Positions 23,801-34,500 of a stretch of DNA of 64,000 bases are shown here, one piece after another. Source of the stretch: Pagrus major. Taxonomy: Eukaryota > Chordata > Actinopteri > Spariformes > Sparidae. How positions within the stretch are numbered: position 1 is the first letter of the stretch; every line of letters begins with the position of its first letter. The notes beneath the pieces are model-generated. The model searched no databases. It was not told the DNA's origin and saw only the letters and a list, made by a program, of their open reading frames with translations. The stretch covers positions 28,000,040 through 28,064,039 of the forward strand of contig NC_133225.1 of the NCBI RefSeq assembly GCF_040436345.1, given 5' to 3'. The translations under genes were made by a program, and so were the position numbers.

Positions 23801-26800
23801 GTCCTCTACTACCCTTTTCAGTCTTTGCACACCATTTCGGCTGAACCACCTGCCAAAACTCAAGTAAGATTCTACCTAATGTATTTTTTTTTTCTTTAAT
23901 CTCTGCTTCCTCATCACTACTATATCTGTCGTTCATAAGTGCAAACATAGATTGCAAAAAAATAGATAAAACATAATTAAAACAGGATGTGATAATTTGC
24001 TCATCCTTTTTGACATACACTCAATTTAAAAACATTACAAAGACAATTTAGTTCATTTTTTTTATTATCAGCTTCATAGATTTTTGTAAATATATGTTTA
24101 TTCTGAATTGGATGCCAGCAACACTTTTCAAATAAGTTGGGACAAGGGCAACAAAAGACTGGGAAAGTTGTGGAACTCCAAAAACACCTGTTTGGTACAT
24201 TCACAGGTAAACAGTTTAATTGTTGACAGGTGTCATGATTAGGAACATCTTCGAAAGGCTCGGTTGTTCAAAAGCAAGGATGGGGCGAGGTCCACCACTT
24301 TGCAAAACACATGATTGTATAAAGAATATTATTTCATTGCAAATAACTTCATTTTTGTTTTTAGTTGGTTTTTATAGTGTACCAACTCTTTTGCAATCGG
24401 GGTTGGATGAATCTGTGTTTTGTACAGACATTTAAACTGAAACAACCTCCAATGTAATGTGTCTTCAGGTTTTGAGGTCCCCATCTATATGTTGGAAAAG
24501 TCACCAGATCAGACCTCAGACTGCAAAAAGAACCCTGAGCAGCAGGACCAACCAGAGTCTCCTCTCTGACAAGTAGGAATGTATTATAGGCTGGATCACC
24601 ATGATGTTGCGCTAACATCAAAACTGTCAGTTATTTTATTTTGCTTAATACTGTGTCATTTTCAGCCATAACTGTGCATTCAAAGATACATTATATAGTT
24701 AAACATGTTGGTCCAACCTATCGGATGTTTCTACTGCGCTTATTTTATGTAGCTACTGTGTTGCTTTGCTGCCGTCTTTGATATCTACCTAACGGTGTGA
24801 CATCTCAGACAAACTGCTAGTGTGGGGTCAAATTAAGCTGTCATTTTCTGTCTGTGGATGGCCCAGCAGATAAATTAGGTCTCCAAGCTAGCGTTAGTGA
24901 AAGGGTTCTTTTTAATAAAATATTTAAGATGACTTAGATGTATACACTTTGAAATGAAATTGTAAAAAAAGGCAGTTAAGTTGTATGTAAGCTAGTGCTT
25001 GATGCAGCTGTTTTCTGCCTGGAAGTTACTGAGTCACTGATAATGGCCAAGAAACTTTCTAGATTTTCCACCCCCCACAAAAGTGTCACCCCTTTTGACC
25101 AGTTATGAAGTGTGTCTCGAAAATAAGCTGATTTATTAAATAAAGTTGCCTATTTGTTGTGGTACTTGCAGGACAGCAGTAGAGCTAATAGACGACATCT
25201 TAACACACAACAGTAAAGCATCCGCTGACAGTGAGCTAATCACTGAGCGCTGGCCTGTCCCGAATGAGCCTGAACACCTTCAGGAGGAGAGAAAAGAGAA
25301 AGAGGAAGAAGGAGGGGAAAGAGAAAGCAGGAGGGAGGATGAGAAAGAGAGCAAAGGGGAGGAGAGAGACATAGAGAGCGGATGTGATCAAATGTGTGAA
25401 AATGAGGTTAAAGGAGAGGGAAGGAAATTTAGGAACAGTGAAGAGAGAGAGGAAGATATTGACAGGAGAAAAAAAGAGTCAAGAAATGAGAATATGGAGG
25501 AGAGGGAGGAGGATGTGGAGGATAGAGTGAGGAATATTCACAAAGACGAGGATGCAAAAGAGAGAGAAGAGAGAGGAGATGAGGGTGGGCCTGGTGTGGA
25601 GCGCTCCATTCAGGTGATGGATGGTCACATCGCACTGGGCAGCGTGCAGTGGAAGGACTGTCGAGCTAAAGCAGCAGGAAGAACTCAGGTATAAAGCACA
25701 GAGGTATGTCCTGTGATTGGTTCGAGAAGTTGGTGCTTGTTTGAACTCACGTTTGTCTTCTGTCTGCAGCAGGGCAAACTGACCCCTCAACCTACCTTTG
25801 ACTCTGCCTGCTCCGTCAGCAGCTATAACATCCAGGTCACAGAGGAAGTAATGCAGTGCTCAGCAGAAGCGCTGAGTCGCACAGGGATTCCTCAGTGCTC
25901 TGACACACAGGAGACTGTACGCAAAATGGCTGCCATGAAAACCGAGTCAGTTCTGTCCTCTCTTTTCCTGTGCAGATTGTTCTGTTCTGATGACTCTGTT
26001 TTTGTTTGTGTATCTCTGTGTAATCTGATGTGTGTGTGTGTCTATCTGACCAGACATCGCGTTTGTTTGAACACCCTGAAGCTGTTATTGGAGCGAGGAG
26101 CTGACCCCAATGTATCTAGGGTCCCCATGCCTGTCCTCTTTTTAGCCATTATGGCGGCTGATGCTGAGGCTGTCAAGAGACTGCTGCTGTGTGGAGCTCA
26201 CACAGACATTCCCCTTCCACCTGAGGCAGGAAACATTTTTTTTTATTACTAATGTCATCAAACATCGGTGATATCTCAAAACTGAAACAAACAAAAATCT
26301 ATAAGCAAAGAAAACAAAATATGAGAGCATCCTTATGGCCAGCCCCTTCCCTTTTTCCTTAATTTCTATATTCTGATCCTCTTATAGAGAAAAGGTCTGT
26401 ATCCCCTGCATGTAGCTGCAGCACTGCCAGGTCCAGCTGGTCCCAGAATCATAGAGTTGCTGCTCCACGCTGTCACTGACCCAGACACGCGGGCGTGTGA
26501 CCACAATGAGACCTATGAACCATATAAGGTGTGTCTTCTTCTCCTTTAAGCTTTTTCCAAGTCTTTTGTAGTGATTGTTAAGGTGAGAAAAGTGTTTAGA
26601 TTGGAGATTTCCTCACAGATTTTCACGAAGGCCCAGAAACCACTGAGCACCAGTGAGAGCTCCCTGCTCAAAGAAGGGGGCCGAACAGCTCTGCATGTGG
26701 CCTGCCAGAGAGACAGTGACTACCAGGTCAGTACATAGCATGCATACACAGGCTCACGCCTATACACATCATGAAACAGGATCACTGGTGAAGGGGCGAA

Positions 26801-28064
26801 GGTATTTGTTGTATGTATTACATATGTTTACTTTACATGGAGCCACAAAACTTTCATTTATTCTATAAAATCTGTGGTGATAATCTTGCAAGGGATGTCT
26901 TTACTACTGATTAGATACAGGATAAAAACTTCACATGACCCTTCCGTTTGTTTGTTTCTTTACAGAATGCCAGTAAGGTGGTCGCCCTCCTACTCTCCCA
27001 CAGTGCCAGCACAGACTTCCTCTGGAGTGGACACTCCCCTCTCTCCCTGGCTATAGCAACTGGGAATGACCTGGTAACACCCCCTGTCCCACCAACACAC
27101 ACAAACACACACTAACACATGTGTACAAAACTTCACTTTGTCCTGGACCTGTTTCCTGTCCCTATCCAGGCAGTGGAGGAGCTGTTGAAGGGAGGTGCAA
27201 ACCCCAGCATCCCCCTGGGCTGCAGCGTGGGCAGCGCCCTCTGTGCGCTCACCAACATCAACTACCACTTAGGTGGCAACAGAGCTAAGATGGTACACAC
27301 ACAAGCACAGATACACAGACAAATAGCTGCTGTGAAATGTCTGACAGATACAGTAGGTTTCATCCTAAAGACATACCGGAGAGAGATATTTTATTCCACT
27401 GAACCCTCTTTTAGACATTAAACAAAAAATGAAAATAAGCTCCCACAGACTTTTAGCACTTACAGCCAATTTACCAATTTACAGCGACATGTTAGGATTT
27501 TCTAATGGTCCAAAGTGAAGCTGCCTAAATTGATTGTTTTTTTGTTTTATGATGAGTAAGTCATAAGGTTGACCCGTGTGTGTTTGTGTGTCTTTGATAT
27601 AGTTGGACTTGTTAGCTAAGGCTGGTGCAGACATCTTGATGCCAGTTAATTTGGGCGACGTTGAGGGAACTGCAGTTGACTACGCACACCTCTCCTTCAA
27701 CCAGGTAACACGCCAGCTGTAAAAACACTGCAGACATTTTAATTAAATACAAAAGCGTTGCAGTGGTGTGGTGGAGTTGAACAGGGCTATATTGATGTAC
27801 ACTCCACTTATATATGGAAATATATGTAACTAGGACGTGCATATTGCCAACACTCCCTTCCATGCTCTGAACATGCGGGAGAGGGAAACATACACAGCAC
27901 GGCGCCAGTTGCTGATAATGATGGGAGATCTCCTGAGACGGACTGCTGGACAGAGGGAGCGAGAGAATTCAGAGAGGGAACAACAACAATGTATCTGTCT
28001 TTTTTTGAACACATAAAACATATGATTATTACTTTGTGTTTTTGAGTATACCTGTAAATCATAG

Positions 28065-28115
<51 letters not shown>

Positions 28116-28949
28116 ACTGTAATAATGTAACAGGTGCCGCCCCCCCCAGCTGTGAAAGTCCACCACCTATAACAGAAAAACACAGGTACAAATACAGACA
28201 CATTCATGTAAGGCACCTCCTCTTTTCTTTTTCTTGTCCCTGTTTTTTTTTTTTTAACTTTTTTAACTCTTTCTAATTCTGTATGTGTGAATCTTTTTCT
28301 AGGAAACCACCGTTTAAGTTCTGCTATCACTGCGGTCGCTCTGTGTCTGTGAAGCTGACCGCTTGTAACCGTTGCCACAAGGTCTACTACTGCTCCACGA
28401 GCTGCAAACTGAAGGCCTGGGATAAACAACACAAGGAAGAGTGTGTCCGGGTGTCAGGTGGGAATCAGGGCTACTCTGTCCAACAGTTAGAACCCAGCAA
28501 ACCCAAACAAAACCAGCACCCAAAGCCTACCCCAGGAGCACTGAAGCTCGTACCATACAGTAAATGTCACCAAACTAAACGTTAATAAAATGACAATTTT
28601 TAACTTTCCCATTGTGTTTTTTGAATCCTTGGTGTATGTAGATAAAGTCATGCTCTGGATGATGTAGATTATCTGGGAACTTTGGTTTTGTCTTGTGGAT
28701 GAACAGAGCATGTAAATGCTTTGTCTATTTGTCTCTCTTCATCCAGCATCTTTTGAAGGCATCCAGAAGAGTGTTGTGTCTAAATCCCAAAGAAGCCCGA
28801 GGCCTCTGACTGCCATGGTTAAGTCCAAAACAGTCCCCCAGCCCTTGAGTGTCAAGGTTAAATCCCCAAGAGTCCCTAAGCCCTTGAGCATGGCAGAGAA
28901 GGTCTTGGAGAGCCAAATCAACCCAAAGGAAAACTACAGCTGCAACTGA
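20827..28949 (+). CDS. ankmy1: Ankyrin repeat and MYND domain-containing protein 1
   Basis: Nineteen coding exons: 20827-21045, 22027-22173, 22271-22465, 22852-23090, 23170-23386, 23702-23863, 24469-24572, 25172-25688, 25770-25945, 26054-26225, 26388-26528, 26619-26726, 26966-27073, 27170-27292, 27603-27704, 27834-27990, 28134-28185, 28303-28457, 28747-28949. All phases agree: 1098 residues (human about 941). Four MORN repeats (~50-145, e.g. [18 protein letters not shown]) are followed by ankyrin repeats near 290-385 and 660-900 ([42 protein letters not shown]), then a MYND zinc finger near 982-1025 (CYHC, CNRC, YC, then HKEEC). MORN and MYND modules suggest membrane and protein contacts; mammalian ANKMY1 is testis-enriched. 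The initiator is the ATG at 20827. An upstream ATG at 20781 stops after seven codons unless spliced at 20790. Exon 7 is the least certain exon, supported mainly by phase. Confidence 0.93.
23940..24405. mobile_element. Internally deleted DNA transposon in ankmy1 intron 6
   Basis: Contains AAGTTGGGACAAGGGCAACA, AAAGACTGGGAAAGTTGTGG, ACACCTGTTTGGTACATTCA and GGATGGGGCGAGGTCCACCA, then jumps to the terminal piece CCAACTCTTTTGCAATCGGG. These blocks match a Tc1/mariner-type element remembered from many fish genomes. The transposase region between them is missing, so this is a nonautonomous relic. The left end is diffuse. Confidence 0.65.
25284..25590 (+). repeat. Low-complexity purine-rich tract within ankmy1 exon 8
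   Basis: The sense strand is overwhelmingly A and G here and encodes a highly charged Glu/Lys/Arg run (for example [18 protein letters not shown]). The frame stays open throughout, so it is expressed sequence and not an intron. Confidence 0.85.
28069..28113 (+). repeat. (TG)n microsatellite next to ankmy1 exon 17
   Basis: An uninterrupted TG run of about 22 repeats ends 20 bases before the 3' splice site AACAG at 28133. Confidence 0.97.
28458..28589 (+). other. ankmy1: Alternative ankmy1 C-terminus with overlapping stop and poly(A) signal
   Basis: If the exon-18 donor (28458) is not used, the frame stays open for another 42 codons to a TAA at 28583-28585. AATAAA begins at 28584 and overlaps that stop. 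This would give an intronically polyadenylated isoform with a different tail ([18 protein letters not shown] and onward). Use is not proven. Confidence 0.4.
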
Positions 28950-29360
28950 TGGACACTGAAGTACAACTTTATCTACAATTACCTAAAATTACAATGCACT
29001 TCTGCTATATCACTTATTTCTCTGGAGTCTTAACTTTATATTTAGCTGAATAATAATGACAATATTTTGTGCCATAATCATGTCTCTTATTTATACCTGT
29101 AGGTTTACAGTTCTAGTACTGTAACATAGTCTAATAATGTCTACAAACACTGAATGGCTGCAGTAGGAACCAGTTCCAGATTTTTGCATTTGACTTCTTT
29201 CATATAAAAAATGTTCTTTGTTTTCTTTGTGAGTTATTAAGTAAGTTAGTATGTTACTTTTCCCACTTTTCCAGGGCTTTCAATTGCGTCTCATGCTGCA
29301 TCACCAGTTTCATTCTTCATGTTGGGAAGAGCAGCTTGACAATAAATAATCTCAGGTCCA
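28950..29360 (+). other. ankmy1: ankmy1 3' UTR
   Basis: Noncoding sequence after the TGA at 28947-28949. The first clear AATAAA is at 29341-29346. End inferred. Confidence 0.4.
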
Positions 29361-29374
29361 CTTATAGATTTTTG

Positions 29375-29510
29375 ACCTCAGCCAAGGAGATTATGTTTTT
29401 ACCTGTTTGGTTGGTTTGTCAGCAGCATTACACAAAAACTACAGAACAGATTTCCACGAAACTTGGATGGAGGATAAAGATGTGTGTCCTAGATCTGGTC
29501 AAGCAGTCAT
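29375..29510. repeat. Dispersed fish repeat (lysine-tRNA-unrelated, unclassified)
   Basis: CAGCCAAGGAGATTATGTTT, then TTGGTTTGTCAGCAGCATTA and CACAAAAACTACAGAACAG with GAAACTTGGATGGAGGAT. This matches a very common dispersed repeat that I recall from fish. Related ACTACTGGATGGATT blocks occur near 51.9 and 58.1 kb. Confidence 0.5.
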
Positions 29511-31379
29511 GGGTGGTTTAAAATGTATATTGATACAGAGCTATCGAGTTTGATACTGGATTAGGTTTAGGATAAGAGTAATTTTAGTTTCCAATGCTTT
29601 TAACTTCATCTCAAAGTCTTCATCAACAACTGGAGTTGTCTCAGTGGTCATGAAGATGGTGCAGCTGTAATTTTGGCCCCTGTAATTAAATCATGTGATG
29701 ACAACTTATATAACTTTGAAAGGAGCCAACTCCAATTGCTATTGGAGACCTTGAGATGTGGTTAAAAGCTCCAGAAAAAACTTGTAAGTGAAAGATTAGT
29801 GTTAAGATTTGTTTTCTTTGTCAAACTTCTGTTCCCAAAATAGAGACTAGTTAGCAGTCAAGTATTGTATATGGGATCTTTTCTTGCCCAGTCCCTGCTA
29901 CCTGCAATGAACCCAGCATTATAAATGTAAGTGAATAGTCACTGTACACACCTGTTCCTAGTTATTGTTAATATGATGAAAAGTGTCACTTATTATCCGG
30001 TACATTTTGGCTATTTGTCCTTCTTGTAAAGGTTGATAAATTAAGCCAGTCTGCCCAATGCTTTGGTCCAGGGCGCGTTACATTGACATTTGCTTATGAA
30101 TGTTTATGATACCACAAGATTGACCCGTAATGCTTTACGTGACACTGTGCATGTTATTTTTAACACCACCACCAACACCACCACCATCAGGTCAAGTGGT
30201 CCATCTGGACACAGCGAATATCAAAATCCTAAGTACTCGGCACACTCACTCCCTACACAGAATGAGTCATTTCTAGCTTCATCTCTTGTTGGGCTTTCCT
30301 TCACCTCTGCACACTGTCAGCTGTAACGACTGAACTGTAAAAACAATGTCTGTGTATTCTGGACGGTTTGAATCTCCAAGGCGACACAAGTGGATCTGAG
30401 GGTCATGAGATTATCAATGGAGAAGAAGAGATTTTTTTTTTTAAGAAAGAGTAAAAAACAGTTCTGCATTTGTGTGAAAACTTTATAATAAAAACACTTA
30501 AACTTAACTGAAACCTGAGTACTGTACTTAAGTACCAATTTGAAGTATTGAGGCATTAGCATTTTCTGCAACTTCATACTTCCACCATTTGGATGCAAAT
30601 ATTGTACTTTTTACTCCACTACATTTTTTTGGATAACTTTAGTTTTAATAGTTACCTTACAGATTACCGGCTGCATCAGAACCAAAGTAGCAGATTTTTA
30701 CATTAATTAGTTTATCAGCAGTCAGATTAAAAAATAAAACACTGATTCCGATAAACAGTAAAATGCTGAATATCAGATTATTGTCAGGGTAGATAATGAG
30801 TCAACCATTGCATACATACATGTAAATACATGTATAATTTACTTTTACTGGTACTTTTGATATTTAGGTACAGTTAATACCAGATACATTCAGACTTTCA
30901 CTCAAGTATTAATTATATGGAGGACTTTCACTTGGTTTTGGATTCTTTTTACAACACTGCTAACTACAACTGTCAAATGCATGTAGTGGAGTAAGCAGGA
31001 GCCTACAGCATTTGCCTCTGACAGTAGCATAAAATGGAAGTACTTGAATAAAGTGCAAGAAGACAGCCTCAGGAATTATACTCAAGTACAGTATGAGTAA
31101 ATGATGTACTAAGTTACATTCCACTACTGTTTATTCTGCATTTTAATGTGTACTTTACTTTATACCTCACTGGCAGAACGTTTCTGTGATATCCACATTA
31201 TTTCTTAATGCAAAAGTCACACATGCATGTTGTGTTTGTTTGGATGCACAACTGTTGGTTATGATTCTATGAGAGAGAGGTACAGGCGTGTTTAACATGA
31301 TGACCTTAAATGACTCATCATGACTCATGTTGACCTGTTTTGCATTATAATAACATCAGCACCATATACTGTCACTGCT
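29511..31379. repeat. Intergenic DNA with dispersed 'ACTTAAGTACC / ACTCCACTAC' repeat
   Basis: No gene seen. Between about 30.5 and 31.14 kb lie blocks such as TACTTAAGTACCAATTTGAA and TACTTTTTACTCCACTACAT, a familiar dispersed fish repeat. Reverse-oriented relatives sit in introns of the downstream ligase gene near 31.8-32.46 kb and 34.86-35.16 kb (for example ATGTAGTGGAGTAAATATAT). Confidence 0.55.
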
Positions 31380-31417
31380 GTGTGCTGAGCCTTGCGTCAG
31401 GCTCATGAGTCAACAGA

Positions 31418-31425
31418 GGGGCGGG
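31418..31425. promoter_or_regulatory. GC box upstream of the RNF14-like gene
   Basis: GGGGCGGG, an Sp1/KLF-type site, lies 173 bp upstream of the chosen start codon. No TATA box is apparent. Confidence 0.4.
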
Positions 31426-31597
31426 CATCAGGCACAGACCAGGAACAGACCTGATGCACTCAGGAACAGGGAACTCTGAACTACAGCACGAAACTGACCT
31501 AGAGCAGCACACAAGTTACTTCCAACTATTTTCAAATACGCTTCATAACCAGAGCGAGGAGGAAGTGAAGTGTCTTCCCGTGTGTTGGAGCGGAGGA

Positions 31598-34500
31598 ATG
31601 ACCTCGGACACTGAGGAGCAGGAAGACGAGCTGCTCGCTCTCCACAGTATCTTCGGTTCGGATGAGTTTGTCCGGGATGAGTCGAAGTCTGCCGGAGAAC
31701 TCCGAGTGTGTGTCGAGCTGCCTGCTGCCTTCATGGTGGCTCTGACAGAAGGTAAACCGGCCGAGCAGAGAAACAAACTCATTTTATAACACTTTAATCA
31801 GCAGGTACAAGAAGTATTAAGATCCGTTTCTGAAGTAAAAGTACTACACTGTGGAAATACCCCACTACAATAAGTATTATTTATGATTGGTGATGATTTA
31901 TGATCATAATCAACAAAATGTCATAAAAGCATCTCAAGTAAAAGCACTCATTATGCTGTAAAATGTTCCCTATCAGTGTTTTAATATTAAATCAATATCA
32001 CAGCTGCATTAATGTGTTTGTGTCATTTTACTGCTGGAGATGTTTGAGGCTGAGCTCATTTTAACTTGTTTAATCTAAGTCAACTCTTCACAAGAAAATC
32101 AGCCTGTTTTCAGTTTTGTGTCGATGCATAATGCTGAGGATTTGAATGAGGATAATGTTCTTTACCCATACAGGGATTCTTCATCCTTCAGTTATCACTG
32201 AAGTAACTAAAGATGTCAGACAAACGTAGTGCAGTAAAAAGTACAATATCGTATAGTAGTGGAGTAGAAGTATGTGGCACTAAATGGAAATTTAGCAGAA
32301 ATGGAAATTTGAGGACTAGAAATATTCACCAAACACAAAAATAAAAAAATCAGATATGTCACGGAATAAACAATCGAGTGAAAGACTAGACCATCCCAAT
32401 ATCCCTAACTATTTTGTGTAGTAGACATTACTGGAGTAAATGTACTTATTTACATCCCACCACTGATTAATTATAATTTCAAGAATGTTCAAAAGAAAAA
32501 AAAGAGTCAAGACTAAAATAAAGTGATATGTATGGATGTGTAGATGCGTCCACACCAGAAAAAGAACATTGAAAACAGCAATGTGTTTTAGGTTTTTGTT
32601 TATTTCCTTTGTTAATGTTGTCTTTTAGGTGAAACGCTGAGCCAGTACGAGATATCATTCCTCCCTCCTCTTCTTCTGACCTTTGAACTCCCTGAGGACT
32701 ACCCATCCTCCTCCCCTCCCTCCTTCACCCTCACCTGCAGCTGGCTGACGCACACACAGGTAATCAGTAGAAACAATGTGGGTCAATTCAAACATTATTG
32801 GTTGCATTTACAACCTGCCGGTGACTGAGAGAGAGATGACTAGATTGCAGTGGGTCAATAAAGATTGCATCAGTCTGTTTGCCCTCTCCTCCTGCAGCTC
32901 TCTGCACTGAGTGCTCAGCTCACCGATCTCTACCAGGCCACCGGAGGCGCTGTGGTGCTCTTCAGCTGGGCGCAGTTTCTTAAAGAAGATGCCCTCAGGT
33001 TCCTGGACATCGATACTCTGCTGGAGCTCCCCTCTGGTGAACACAGCACGCAGAACTGTAGCCAGGACTCATTAGATGTCGCACTCTCAGAAGCAAAGAA
33101 TAATAAACACACTCCGGCTACAGGACCGACAGATATCCAAAGTCTGGACCTCTCTGCACTGTCATTGGAAGCTGAACAGACCCTCCAAACCTCAGAGATT
33201 AAGGCTGACTACCAGGATGATCAGTCTAAACAAATCAGCAAGGAAGATTTCTTAAATGAAGGGAGTGTTTTGCTTCCCTCCAGCTCCTCAGGCCCACTTG
33301 ATGAAAGTGAGCAAGGAGCTGCTTCTCTGCCAAGAGAATCCCCTCCAAATGAAGACCAACGCCTCTCTGGTCGCTCCCTGACCCCCTCACAAGCTCTCCT
33401 CTCCCAGATCTTGATCTACGATGCAGCCCAGCAGCAGAAACAGTTTGCCACCACCGTGTTTGACTGTGGCGTGTGTTTCATGGGCTTGCTCGGAATGGAC
33501 TGCGTGCAGCTGCTGTGTGGCCACATCTTCTGCCGGACCTGTCTCTCCCAGTTCTGTAAGCTCCAGATAACAGAGGGGAACGTCCAGGGTGTCACCTGTC
33601 CTGATGCAGACTGTGATGCCGCTCCTACACCTGCACAGGTACAGTCCTGACCTGTCTGTCTGCTCTCTCTGCCAACTAAAGCTTCTCTTGGAATGTCTCT
33701 CTTTTTGTTGTGAGGCTTTGGGGTGCTGAGCAATGAGCCCTGCATTTTTATATAGAGCTTCAATTTAAAATCAATACAAAGTAAAATGCCTTCATTCAAA
33801 ATTGACTTAAATTCAATTCAAGGAACTGCCTGATGCTTCTATATGACCTACATAAGCAAATGAGACCATCACAAACATCTGTAACGGGGTCAGAGTAGTC
33901 ATAAAATTAAAACTATGTTTTATGGCAGAGTGCTGAGGATGAATTGAGGAGTCTCACAGCTGAGGGAAGAAGCTGCTCTGGTATCTGATGGTACGGCACT
34001 AAAAGAAAGTTCATGCTATTAGCGTTATTAATCTGACATAGCAACACACAATACCTCCTCACTGCATCCTGCAAACTATGGAGGACCACAGGTCACGGAA
34101 ATAGTAAATAAAGCATTTAACTAATTGTCCAATACAAATAGGCATCAATAAATTAGTTTACAAATGAATTTGTTAATCAATTAATAAATAAAGATTACAT
34201 TACAAAGTAATTAATTATTTGATAGTTTAATGGGCAATAAAAAGAGGAATTATAAATAGAACTAAAGAATATAAATAGTTCAAATTAAAAAGTGATTTAC
34301 AAAAACAACATAAAACACAGTACATAGTAAATCGTTTAAAAATACAATAATGAATTCAGAAATAAATAATGCAATTTAAAAATCTATTTGAAAATGCAGT
34401 TTGAAAAGAGAAATAAATAGCTGGATTCACAAATTGAATTAAGAAAACATATTTGAATCAGGCATTTAAAAGGGCAAATTCTTTTTCTATCTGCATTTCC

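Noticed and set aside
27808-28432. 131- and 200-residue minus-strand open frames
   Set aside because: They are created by the (TG)n tract (His-Thr repeats) and the antisense of ankmy1 exons.
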